Part shown: one piece after another, positions 57,327-64,000 of the stretch
Numbering within the stretch: position 1 is the first letter of the stretch
Layout of the letters: every line of letters starts with the position of its first letter
Assembly (NCBI RefSeq): GCF_016464705.1
Contig: NZ_JAEHOB010000003.1
Coordinates: 62,001-126,000 of the forward strand
Reading direction: 5' to 3'
From: Qaidamihabitans albus
Lineage (GTDB): Bacteria; Actinomycetota; Actinomycetes; Mycobacteriales; Pseudonocardiaceae
Length of the DNA stretch: 64,000 bases
The notes under the pieces: generated by a model
Databases searched by the model: none
What the model was told of the DNA's origin: nothing
The model's input: only the letters and a program-made list of their open reading frames with translations
Made by a program: the position numbers and the translations under genes

Positions 57327-58139
57327 TCATGGCAGCCACGAGACATCATCCCGCAACACTGCGTAACCGACGAACGCCACGACGTCGAGCAAGGTGTGAG
57401 CCACGACAAGTGGCCACAGCCGGTTGGTGCGCTGCCACACCCGTCCGAAGAGCAATCCCATCAGGACATTTCCGACGAATCCTCCGATGCCCTGATACAG
57501 GTGGTAGGAACCGCGCAGGACCGCCGCGAGCAGCAATGCCCGGTTCTCTCCCCAGCCGAGCTGGCGCAGTCTCGTCAGGACATAACCGACGACGAGCATC
57601 TCCTCGGCGAAGGAGTTGCCGAACGCGGCGAGTGTCAGCGTGACCGGCCGCCACCAGCTGTCCCCCAATGTGGACGGTTGGACGGCGAGGTTGAAGCCGA
57701 GCCGCCACGCGGCGAAGTACAGCACCAGGCCCGGGATGCCGATCAGCGCGGCCAGGCCGGCGCCCCAGGCCAGGTCCTGCCGTGGCCGTGACCTGTCGAG
57801 GCCGATCGCGGCCAGCCGCATGCCGCCGCGCCAGAGCAGGTACACCCCGAGCGCGCCCCAGCCCAGGAGCTGCACCACGGTCAGCAACTGCTTCAGCAGA
57901 TCGATGAGTTCCGTCGTAGCCTGGGAGGCGTTGATGGCCACCCGCTGCTCGTTCAGCGGCTCCGGGCGCAGGAGGGAATCCACAAGGGACAACAGGCTGC
58001 GCAGGCCCGAAAGGCCCAGAGTGATGGAGAAGACGAGAACCAGTTCGAGCGTGAGCGCCCGCCGCTGCGCAGGGTCGGTGACGACACCCGGCTCCGTCGG
58101 CTTGGGCGGGGCGAGCCAGCGGCGCAGGCGGTAAGGCAC
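57327..58139 (-). CDS. CPBP-family intramembrane metalloprotease
   Basis: 270 aa, GTG start, about seven to eight membrane helices. CPBP motifs are FGNSFAEEMLVVGYVLTRL (the EE pair; the usual Arg is displaced to TRL), RGSYHLYQG (His) and VVAHTLLDVVAFVGY (H-x3-D). These proteins process or bind membrane peptides; in bacteria some act in bacteriocin immunity or anti-sigma cleavage. No target is evident nearby. It is divergent from the BCCT gene. Confidence 0.86.
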   Translation of the reverse strand: MPYRLRRWLAPPKPTEPGVVTDPAQRRALTLELVLVFSITLGLSGLRSLLSLVDSLLRPEPLNEQRVAINASQATTELIDLLKQLLTVVQLLGWGALGVYLLWRGGMRLAAIGLDRSRPRQDLAWGAGLAALIGIPGLVLYFAAWRLGFNLAVQPSTLGDSWWRPVTLTLAAFGNSFAEEMLVVGYVLTRLRQLGWGENRALLLAAVLRGSYHLYQGIGGFVGNVLMGLLFGRVWQRTNRLWPLVVAHTLLDVVAFVGYAVLRDDVSWLP

Positions 58140-58285
58140 TGTGGCAAGTTACATCAGCCGGGCAGCCGCGCAGGTCAGCCGCCTCCTGACGGTGCGACAG
58201 AGATGCGAGTCGGGAACTTCCGACATGATCGTCCCACTTCGGCACTAGGGTGCTGTGGACGCAAATCGAAAAGGAGGAGAGCCTC

Positions 58286-59995
58286 GTGACGGAAACGTCA
58301 GACACTGAGGCCGTGACGCCGCCGCCTGGTTCGCGACAATCCTGGATGAAGACGGTGGACCCGAAGGTCTTCGTGCCCGCCGCCGTCATCATCGTGGGTT
58401 TCGTGCTGTTCACGGTGATCTTCCCGGACACCGTCGGGGATGCGATGAGCGCCGCGCAGGAGGCGGTCATCGGTACCTTCAGCTGGTACTACATGTTCAT
58501 CGTGTCCGCGTTCGTGGTGTTCGCGGTCTGGGTCGGCCTCGGCCACTTCGGCGACATCAAGCTCGGGCCGGACGAGGAGGAGCCGGAGTTCGGCCTGCGC
58601 TCCTGGTTCGCGATGCTGTTCGCCGCCGGCATGGGCATCGGCCTCGTCTTCTGGGGCGTTGCCGAACCGCTCAACCACTTCGCCGGGATCCCGAACCGTG
58701 CGTCCGGCATCGGTGCGTCGGACGCGCAGGGTGCCCAGGCGTCCATGGTGCAGACGTTCCTGCACTGGGGGCTGCACCCCTGGGCCATCTACGTGGTGGT
58801 CGGGCTCGCGATCGCCTATGCGATCCACCGCAAGAAGCGCCCGGTCTCGATCCGCTACGCGCTCGAGCCGGTGCTGGGCAGGCGGGTGCACGGCTGGATC
58901 GGTGACGTGATCGACATCGTCGCGATCGTCGGGACCCTGTTCGGGGTCGCGACCTCGCTCGGGCTCGGTGTCATCCAGGTGGCCTCCGGACTGGACTTCC
59001 TCGGCATCGTGAGCGATCCGGGGAACCTGACCTATGTGGTGCTGATCGGCGGCATCACGCTGCTGGCCGTCATCTCGGTGGTCACGGGCCTGAAGCGGGG
59101 CATCAGGTACATCTCCAACCTCAACATGGGGATCGCCTCCGTGTTGCTGTTGTTCGTGCTGATCCTCGGCCCGACCGTGTTCATCTTCAGCGAGCTGGTG
59201 CAGTCCATCGGCAGCTACTTCCAGAACCTGCTGCGGATGAGCTTCAACACCACCGCCTACCAGGGCGACACCGGTACCGAGTGGCAGAGCTGGTGGACCG
59301 CGTTCTACTGGGGCTGGTGGATCTCGTGGGCGCCCTTCGTCGGCGTGTTCATCGCCCGCATCTCCCGCGGGCGCACGGTGCGCGAGTTCGTCGCGGGCGT
59401 GCTGCTCGTGCCGACCGCCGTCACGTTCCTGTGGTTCAGCGTGTTCGGTGGCACGGCGCTCTTCCGGGAGCTGTTCGGCGCGGGCGGCCTCATCGGCACC
59501 GACGAGACCGGCGCGGCGTCGGTGGACACCGAGAGCACGCTGTTCGGCCTGCTCGACGGACTGCCCGGTGGCACCATCGCGGTGGTCGGCGCGATCATCC
59601 TGATCGTGCTGTTCTTCGTCACCTCGTCCGACTCCGGCTCGCTGGTGGTCGACATGCTGTCCTCCGGTGGCGACCCCGACCCGCCGACCTGGAGCCGGGT
59701 GTTCTGGGGTGTCATGGAGGGTGCCGTCGCCATCGCCCTGCTGCTGGCAGGCGGACTGGAGGCCCTGCGGATCGCGGCGATTCTCATCGCGTTGCCGTTC
59801 AGCGTGGTGATGATCTTCATGTGCGTCTCGATCTGGAAGGACTTCCGATCGGAACGCAGGACGATGCTGCGCGTCCAGCGGCGGCTGCAGCGGCAGGAGC
59901 TCACCGAGCACGTCTCGCAGAGCCTGATCGACGAAGGTCTAGTGGAACCGAACGGTTCCGGTGATGAAGAGACGGCGAGGAGTTCCTCGCGCTGA
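58286..59995 (+). CDS. BCCT-family transporter (betaine/choline/carnitine)
   Basis: 569 aa from GTG 58286 with AGGAGGAGA upstream. Twelve membrane helices. BCCT landmarks are FSWYYMFIVSAFVVFAVWVGL, the Gly-rich GMGIGLVFWGVAEPLNHF, and the aromatic signature WTAFYWGWWISWAPFVGVFIARISRGRTVREF. It imports glycine betaine or related osmolytes with sodium or protons. The C-terminal tail (about 45 residues with FRSERRTMLRVQRRLQRQELTEHV) is basic, as in osmosensing BCCTs. It complements the OpuC-like ABC system at 8-11.7 kb. Confidence 0.93.
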   Translation: MTETSDTEAVTPPPGSRQSWMKTVDPKVFVPAAVIIVGFVLFTVIFPDTVGDAMSAAQEAVIGTFSWYYMFIVSAFVVFAVWVGLGHFGDIKLGPDEEEPEFGLRSWFAMLFAAGMGIGLVFWGVAEPLNHFAGIPNRASGIGASDAQGAQASMVQTFLHWGLHPWAIYVVVGLAIAYAIHRKKRPVSIRYALEPVLGRRVHGWIGDVIDIVAIVGTLFGVATSLGLGVIQVASGLDFLGIVSDPGNLTYVVLIGGITLLAVISVVTGLKRGIRYISNLNMGIASVLLLFVLILGPTVFIFSELVQSIGSYFQNLLRMSFNTTAYQGDTGTEWQSWWTAFYWGWWISWAPFVGVFIARISRGRTVREFVAGVLLVPTAVTFLWFSVFGGTALFRELFGAGGLIGTDETGAASVDTESTLFGLLDGLPGGTIAVVGAIILIVLFFVTSSDSGSLVVDMLSSGGDPDPPTWSRVFWGVMEGAVAIALLLAGGLEALRIAAILIALPFSVVMIFMCVSIWKDFRSERRTMLRVQRRLQRQELTEHVSQSLIDEGLVEPNGSGDEETARSSSR

Positions 59996-60006
59996 GCGAC
60001 ACCGAT

Positions 60007-60044
60007 GAAGGCGCCCCCGGGAGACCGCTCCCGGGGGCGCCTTC
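60007..60044 (+). terminator. Intrinsic-type hairpin after the BCCT gene
   Basis: GAAGGCGCCCCCGGGAG (60007-60023) pairs perfectly with CTCCCGGGGGCGCCTTC (60028-60044) around ACCG, 12 nt after the stop. A 17-bp GC-rich stem without a T-tract. Confidence 0.7.
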
Positions 60045-60059
60045 GTACCTGGTCACCTC

Positions 60060-60103
60060 TCGTGAGTGCGCACGCGAGTTAGAACTCGGTTCCTCACTCA
60101 CGA
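60060..60103. repeat. Palindromic repeat, copy D (CTCGTGAGTG family)
   Basis: Outer 9 bp (TCGTGAGTG with complement) and central 6 bp (CGAGTT...AACTCG) pair; the six bases between are mismatched. It lies between the BCCT (plus) and DUF2470 (minus) genes; the stop codon of the latter (60094-60096) is inside the right arm, here read in another frame (GAG TGA). Confidence 0.75.
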
Positions 60104-60882
60104 CCGGTGACCTGCGTAAACGGGCAGCCGACGAGCCTGCGCAGCTCCATCGCGAGCTGCGGAGGACTGTCGACCGAACGCGAGAACGCCAGCCGCACGT
60201 CGTGGTCGCCGCCGGCACACTCGACCCGCAGCCGCAGGCCGAAGCGGTCCAGCCCCAGCGGCCGGATGCGGCCGCCCCGTAGATCGGGCGGGACGTGCCG
60301 GGCCAGGCCGTCGATCACGTCGGCGTGGGTGCGTTCCAGGTGCCGTAGCCAGTCCGTCTCGTACGCGCAGAACGGGTCGGGGCTCGCGGCGGCGAACATG
60401 TGCGGGCGCAGTGAATGGGTGCCCTCGGGGTCGGCGAGCACCAGCGCGGCCGGGCTCAGCCGCAGCAGGCTGAACCCGTGCCCCACGTCGAGCAGCCGTG
60501 GATCCGGGCGGACGTCCGCGATGGAGACGGCACGGGCGCGGGCGGCACGCTCGTCGAGGGCGCGCAGCCAGCCGGTGATCCAGAGCAGGCCGCGCACCGG
60601 TTCCCGTAGCTCCACCGGGGCGTGGTCGGCCAGTTCCAGCATCACGGCCACCTCACCGCGCCGGGCCCGCCCGGCGGCGGCGAGCGGGTCGTCGTCGGGC
60701 AGCAGGATGCTCACGTCGGCGCCGGCGTGGACGTGATGCAGTGCCGGAGTGACCCGCTGTGCGGCGCTCGCCGGGTGCTCGGTGGACGGCATCAGCGCGG
60801 CCGGGGCGCCGCGGGCCGCGATCGTCTTCGCACGCTCGGCCGGGCTCGGCACGGGCGGGCGGCGGGGCTGGGTCTCGGTCAC
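60094..60882 (-). CDS. DUF2470 protein, HugZ-like
   Basis: 262 aa from GTG 60882 (six bases after GGAGG; GTG 60885 is one codon earlier). The N-terminal part resembles the split-barrel HugZ-like fold (LLPDDDPLAAAGRARRGEVAVMLELADHAPVELREPVRGLLWITGWL). The C-terminal DUF2470 domain is about residues 175-255 (YETDWLRHLERTHADVIDGLARHV, RIRPLGLDRFGLRLRVECAGGDHDVRLAFSRSV). Such proteins are linked to heme degradation or siderophore use. A near-perfect IdeR box overlaps its promoter region, supporting iron repression. Confidence 0.83.
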   Translation of the reverse strand: MTETQPRRPPVPSPAERAKTIAARGAPAALMPSTEHPASAAQRVTPALHHVHAGADVSILLPDDDPLAAAGRARRGEVAVMLELADHAPVELREPVRGLLWITGWLRALDERAARARAVSIADVRPDPRLLDVGHGFSLLRLSPAALVLADPEGTHSLRPHMFAAASPDPFCAYETDWLRHLERTHADVIDGLARHVPPDLRGGRIRPLGLDRFGLRLRVECAGGDHDVRLAFSRSVDSPPQLAMELRRLVGCPFTQVTGRE

Positions 60883-60896
60883 CACTCACCTCCAAC

Positions 60897-60915
60897 TTAG
60901 GTGAGGCTAACCTAG
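60897..60915. promoter_or_regulatory. IdeR-type iron box, near perfect
   Basis: TTAGGTGAGGCTAACCTAG matches the 19-bp consensus at 17 positions. It is 15 nt upstream of the DUF2470 start and 51 nt upstream of the divergent LysE gene. Its closeness to the DUF2470 start indicates repression under iron-replete conditions; an effect on lysE is possible. Confidence 0.75.
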
Positions 60916-60953
60916 TTCTCGGTTATCTGAAAGCCTTCGCGTGCCGGGACGAA

Positions 60954-60959
60954 TAGGGT
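60954..60959 (+). promoter_or_regulatory. -10-like hexamer TAGGGT before the LysE gene
   Basis: TAGGGT, 6 nt, then ATG 60966; no ribosome site. Confidence 0.4.
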
Positions 60960-60965
60960 GCTCTC

Positions 60966-61601
60966 ATGGCGTCCTGGTCGCAGCTCGTCCCGTTCGGCGG
61001 AGTGGTCCTCCTCGGTGCGATGTCGCCCGGGCCGGACTTCGCGGTGGTGCTGCGCCATGCGGCGACATCCGGCAGGCGGGCCGGGACGGCCACGGCGCTG
61101 GGCATCACCGCGGGCATCCTCGTCTGGTCGGTGGTGGCGGCGTTCGGGGTGGCCGGTGTCCTCGCGGCCTCCGCGGTCGCGTTCACCGCGGTGAAGCTGG
61201 CGGGCGCGGCGTATCTGGTGTTCCTCGGGGCGAAGGCGCTGCTGGCCGCACGCCGCGGCGGTGAGCTCGCCGTCGGTGCGGCCGGCGCTTCGGTGACCGC
61301 CGCGCAGGCGTTCCGGGAGGGCCTGCTGTGCAACGTGCTGAACCCCAAGTGTGCGGTGTTCTTCGTGGCGCTGCTGCCCCAGTTCCTGCCCGCACATCCT
61401 TCGCTGGCCGACACGGTGCTCATCTCGCTGGTGCCGGTGCTGCTCACGGCACTGTGGTTCGGCGTCGTGGCCAACGTCGTCGGCGGCCTGCGCCGCCTGT
61501 TCGCGGTGCCGCGCGTGCGGCGGACACTCGACGCGCTCACCGGGGCGCTGCTGATCGCACTGGGGGTCCGGCTGGCGGCGCAGGCCCGGTCGCTGACCTG
61601 A
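60966..61601 (+). CDS. LysE-family exporter
   Basis: 211 aa with about six membrane helices. LysE/RhtB hallmarks: the N-terminal GAMSPGPDFAVVLRHAATSGRRAG, the middle VKLAGAAYLVFLGAKALL, and FREGLLCNVLNPKCAVFFVALLPQFL. It exports amino acids or derivatives. It is divergent from the iron-controlled DUF2470 gene; whether it handles a siderophore precursor or an unrelated amino acid cannot be told. Confidence 0.87.
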   Translation: MASWSQLVPFGGVVLLGAMSPGPDFAVVLRHAATSGRRAGTATALGITAGILVWSVVAAFGVAGVLAASAVAFTAVKLAGAAYLVFLGAKALLAARRGGELAVGAAGASVTAAQAFREGLLCNVLNPKCAVFFVALLPQFLPAHPSLADTVLISLVPVLLTALWFGVVANVVGGLRRLFAVPRVRRTLDALTGALLIALGVRLAAQARSLT

Positions 61602-61669
61602 AGACAGAGGTCACAGATGTGCGGCAGGGTAAGCGATGGCGGTCGACGGTGTTCGACTGGTGGGCACTT

Positions 61670-61697
61670 TTGTCCTGATTTCGGACGCTACTAGCGT
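61670..61697 (+). promoter_or_regulatory. Promoter of the unknown/IclR pair
   Basis: TTGTCC (61670-61675) and TAGCGT (61692-61697) are separated by 16 bp, and the GTG start at 61705 is 7 nt downstream, with no ribosome site: a sigma-70-type promoter for a leaderless mRNA. Confidence 0.45.
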
Positions 61698-61704
61698 GTG
61701 AGGC

Positions 61705-62571
61705 GTGTCAAGCGCTGTGGAACTCACGCCCCCCGGCCCCCGGGGAATTCCTCCCCTGTTCGCGCGGCTCGTCGACGACTCGGCGCTGTTCCCGCCCAGC
61801 GAGGTCCCCATGTCCGAGGCGCTTCGCGTGCACTTCGAGAACCGTGCCGGTGAGCACGCCGGCATGCTCGGCGTGTTCCTGTGCCAGGCGTCGCGGCTGC
61901 CGGAGCTGATCACCGAGCTCATCAAGATCCGGCCGAAGGACCCGTTGCCCCTCTCCCTGATCATCGACACTGGCCTGGGCGGCGTGCCGAAGGCGATCTC
62001 GATCGTCGAGTCCCGTAACGAGCTGCTGGCGCTCCGGATGGTCGAGATGCCCGCGCCCTCGGACGTGGACGAGGTGTGGCTGGAGCGCGTCTCGGAGTTC
62101 GTGCCGGAGGACGTCGTCCGGGTGGTCGAGCCGCGGCGAGGGGTCGGCTGGCTCGACGGCGTGCGCAAGGTCATCGAACACGGCAGCTGGCCGAAGATCC
62201 GCTGCGGCGGGGTGTCCAGCGAGAACTTCCCGAGCGTCGACGAGGTCGCGGACTTCCTCTCCGTGGTCTGCGGTGTCTCCGGTGCGCAGTTCAAGGCGAC
62301 CAACAGCCTCCATCGCGCCGTGCGGCACACGGACGCCGGTTCCGGGTTCACGCATCACGGGTTCCTGAACCTGCTGGTCGCGTCGGCGCACGCCCTCTCC
62401 GGCGGCGACGTGCGCGAGGCGCTGGAGTCCACCGACGGGGAGGCGCTCGCCCGGGAGGCGGGTGCGCTGCACGAGCCGGCCGCGAAGGCGGTCCGCTCGC
62501 TGTTCGCCTCGTACGCGTCGGCCACGTTCGACGAGCCGGTCGCGGACCTCAAGGGACTGGACCTGTTGTGA
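61705..62571 (+). CDS. Protein of unknown function, 288 aa, coupled to an IclR regulator
   Basis: GTG start. It begins with PPLFARLVDDSALFPPSEVPMSEALRVHF and continues as an alpha/beta protein with repeated strand-helix units (LPLSLIIDTGLGGVPKAISIV; WPKIRCGGVSSENFPSVDEVADFL; GAQFKATNSLHRAVRHT). The pattern of alternating strands, with Lys near GAQFKAT, suggests a TIM-barrel-like fold. Conserved His residues are in HHGFLNLL. I do not know a named family. It overlaps the IclR-type regulator by 4 bp, so regulator and protein are made together. Confidence 0.74.
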   Translation: MSSAVELTPPGPRGIPPLFARLVDDSALFPPSEVPMSEALRVHFENRAGEHAGMLGVFLCQASRLPELITELIKIRPKDPLPLSLIIDTGLGGVPKAISIVESRNELLALRMVEMPAPSDVDEVWLERVSEFVPEDVVRVVEPRRGVGWLDGVRKVIEHGSWPKIRCGGVSSENFPSVDEVADFLSVVCGVSGAQFKATNSLHRAVRHTDAGSGFTHHGFLNLLVASAHALSGGDVREALESTDGEALAREAGALHEPAAKAVRSLFASYASATFDEPVADLKGLDLL

Positions 62572-63200
62572 GCAGGGAGGGCTCGCTGACGCTGGATCGC
62601 GGGCTCGCCCTGTTGCAGGCGGTGGCCGACGCCGGTGGCGATGCGGCCACGATCTCCGAACTCGCCGCCTCGATCGGCGTGAGCCGGGCCGCGGTGTACC
62701 GGCTGCTCGTGCCGCTGTCCGAGCGCGGGCTGGTGTGGCGGGACGGCAGCAAGGTACGCCTCGGCGCCGGAGTGCTGTGGCTGGCCGAGCAGATGCTCCC
62801 GCAGCTCCGGGAGGCGGCGCGCCCGGTGCTGCGCGGGCTGGCCGAGTCGGCGGGCAGCACCGCACACCTTTCGGTGGCCGATGGCGACGAACTGCACGTG
62901 ATCGCCGTCGCGGAGCCGTCGTGGACGTCGTTCCACGTCGCCTACCGGGTGGGCAGCAGGCATCCGCTCTCTCGCGGAGCGGCGGGCAAGGCGCTGGCCC
63001 TGCGCCCGCGCGGCAGTGGCTGGGCCGTGGCGAAGGGGGAGCCGCAGCCGGGTGCCTACGGCGTCGCCGCGCCGGTGCGCGGGGTGGTCGGCGTGCGGGC
63101 GAGCGTCGGAGTGGTCTCGCTCGAACCGCTGGACAACGCCGCGTTCGGGCCACGGCTGGTGGAGGCCGCCGCGGCGCTGGCCGAGGTCCTGCGCGGCTGA
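62568..63200 (+). CDS. IclR-family transcriptional regulator, short
   Basis: 210 aa, GTG start (GTGA overlap). The winged HTH covers residues about 5-65 (TLDRGLALLQAVADAGGDAATISELAASIGVSRAAVYRLLVPL), and the IclR ligand domain covers about 80-205. The latter is shorter than usual (family about 250 aa): the region after HPLSRGAAGKALAL lacks the normal loop and goes straight to YGVAAPVRG. It may sense a small acid and control its own operon. Divergence at the ligand site makes the effector hard to guess. Confidence 0.84.
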   Translation: MSREGSLTLDRGLALLQAVADAGGDAATISELAASIGVSRAAVYRLLVPLSERGLVWRDGSKVRLGAGVLWLAEQMLPQLREAARPVLRGLAESAGSTAHLSVADGDELHVIAVAEPSWTSFHVAYRVGSRHPLSRGAAGKALALRPRGSGWAVAKGEPQPGAYGVAAPVRGVVGVRASVGVVSLEPLDNAAFGPRLVEAAAALAEVLRG

Positions 63201-63211
63201 GGCTCGCGTTC

Positions 63212-63817
63212 TCAGAGCGCGAACAGGGCACTGCCGAGCGCGAACGCGGAGAACCCGGCGAACACGAACCCGGAGACGCGCTGAAGCAGCCGCGGGCGCA
63301 GCCTGCCGCGGATCTTGTGGCCGATGAACGTCGCGAGCCCGGCAACGCAGACGAGTCCGAGGAACGCCCCGAGCCCCACGGCGAAGGGTTGCGCGTAGCG
63401 AGCGGCCAGTCCGGCGGTGGCCAGCTGCGACGCGTCACCCCACTCGGCGGCGAAGAGCACACCGAAGGACGTCATCGCAGAACGCAGGAACGTCACCGGC
63501 CGCGGGCCCGAACGGGCGGCGTCGTGCGCGCCGTCCTCGGCCCGCCGGAAGCCCTCCCGCAGCAGCAGCACGGCTCCCGCGCCGAACAGCACGGCGACGA
63601 CAGCGGAGACGAGTGGCTCGGGCAACAATGTCAGTGCACTGCCGAACGCGACCGCGACCACGGATTGCACGGCGAAGGCCGCGACAACGCCGGTGAATAC
63701 CGCCAGGACGCGGAAACGAGTGGTCAGCACGAGCGTCGCCACGAACGTTTTGTCCGGCAGTTCAACCGCCATGACCAGGGCGAACGTGGCGACGAGTGCG
63801 AGCAGTGCGGATGACAT
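63212..63817 (-). CDS. TMEM165/GDT1 (UPF0016) family transporter
   Basis: 201 aa with six membrane helices in two repeats. Each repeat has the family E-x-G-D motif form: VELPDKTFVATLVL (residues about 18-31, with the first repeat carrying LPDKT) and AEWGDASQLATAGL in the second. These acidic sites carry Mn2+ or Ca2+; bacterial members (MneA-type) export manganese. A cytoplasmic loop (EGFRRAEDGAHDAARSGPRP) links the repeats. Convergent with the IclR gene, 11 nt between stops. Confidence 0.88.
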   Translation of the reverse strand: MSSALLALVATFALVMAVELPDKTFVATLVLTTRFRVLAVFTGVVAAFAVQSVVAVAFGSALTLLPEPLVSAVVAVLFGAGAVLLLREGFRRAEDGAHDAARSGPRPVTFLRSAMTSFGVLFAAEWGDASQLATAGLAARYAQPFAVGLGAFLGLVCVAGLATFIGHKIRGRLRPRLLQRVSGFVFAGFSAFALGSALFAL

Positions 63818-64000
63818 CGGAAGCGGCGCACCCCCTTACGCTTCAACGATAAAGGCGACTTTCCCGAATGCCTAGTGGATGGGAAATACGAATCGGCGAT
63901 TTTGGCGCCCGCATATGCATTTCGGTGGCGCGCCGGACAATTAGTTGAGGCGTGCCGAAATCATTTTTTGTGCGGCCCGTTCATGATCGGGACCTTGGTC
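63818..64000 (-). other. Upstream region of the GDT1-type gene
   Basis: 183 nt to the window edge. On the minus strand TAGGCA and TATCGT (63846-63851) are separated by 17 bp and could be the promoter. I looked for a manganese riboswitch (yybP-ykoY) and saw no convincing one. The far end is locally AT-rich (CATATGCATTT, CATTTTTTG) and may belong to the next, unseen gene's control region. Confidence 0.3.

Noticed and set aside
63818-64000. Manganese riboswitch before the GDT1-type gene
   Set aside because: I looked for the yybP-ykoY core loops and did not see them; only a weak promoter-like pair is present.
1-64000. CRISPR arrays, insertion sequences, prophage or integrative elements
   Set aside because: No spaced direct-repeat array, transposase, integrase or phage structural gene was seen. 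The single tRNA gene is not flanked by a repeat of its 3' end.

Overview
The window is high-GC DNA (about 70%) from an actinomycete. Overlapping GTGA/ATGA stop-start junctions, many GTG starts, ECF sigma factors, an XRE/TPR regulator, IdeR-type iron boxes, DasR-type boxes and a LexA-type box all fit the family Pseudonocardiaceae (an Amycolatopsis-like organism). That placement is inference from gene content, not from a search. I see about 61 protein genes, one tRNA, and no insertion sequence, prophage, CRISPR array or rRNA. It reads as ordinary chromosome with one accessory-looking glycan block.

Layout. 1-5 kb: an MFS sugar-type transporter behind the tail of a probable beta-glucosidase, a divergent pair of small lineage-type proteins, an XRE/TPR regulator and a phosphotransferase. 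5-8 kb: a copper-type operon (unknown membrane protein, YcnI, CopC, CopD) on the minus strand. 8-12.8 kb: a complete OpuC-like betaine/choline ABC importer followed by a TauD-like dioxygenase. 12.8-19 kb: DUF6474 protein, TM0106-type RecB-like nuclease, an SDR, UDP-glucose dehydrogenase and a gamma-glutamyltransferase. 19-26 kb: an ECF sigma/VOC/SnoaL operon, a lone molybdopterin oxidoreductase, a membrane protein and a NarL-type two-component system with a 31-aa convergent membrane peptide.

26.2-38.9 kb is a surface-glycan block: GDP-mannose dehydratase, two methyltransferases, then on the other strand two very large glycosyltransferases, a coiled-coil methyltransferase, an AlgJ/AlgX-like acetyltransferase and two paralogous membrane proteins with SHOCT-like heads. 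39-43.9 kb: MsrA, a chitin-type LPMO under two DasR-like sites, tRNA-Gly(GCC), a sigma/anti-sigma fusion protein, and an Fpg/Nei glycosylase. 43.9-49.3 kb: LytS-type kinase, S49 peptidase, LytR-type regulator, small membrane protein and a sodium:solute symporter, probably one carboxylate-sensing and uptake module. 49.3-64 kb: rhodanese, DUF4328, P450, DUF5926, DUF952, a SigE-type sigma factor with partner, iron-regulated ferritin, arginine deiminase, a small protein under a LexA-type box, CPBP protease, BCCT transporter, iron-box-controlled DUF2470 protein, LysE exporter, an unknown/IclR pair and a GDT1-type transporter.

The most notable feature outside the genes is a family of 40-46 nt palindromes (arms beginning CTCGTGAGTG, centre GAGTTAGAACTC) at four convergent gene junctions. 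At every one of them the stop codon of a flanking gene lies inside the palindrome. A second palindrome type (arms TGCCATGAACGACCC) occupies a fifth convergent junction. Ten transcription-unit heads carry a -10-like hexamer 6-7 nt before the start codon, which suggests leaderless mRNAs.
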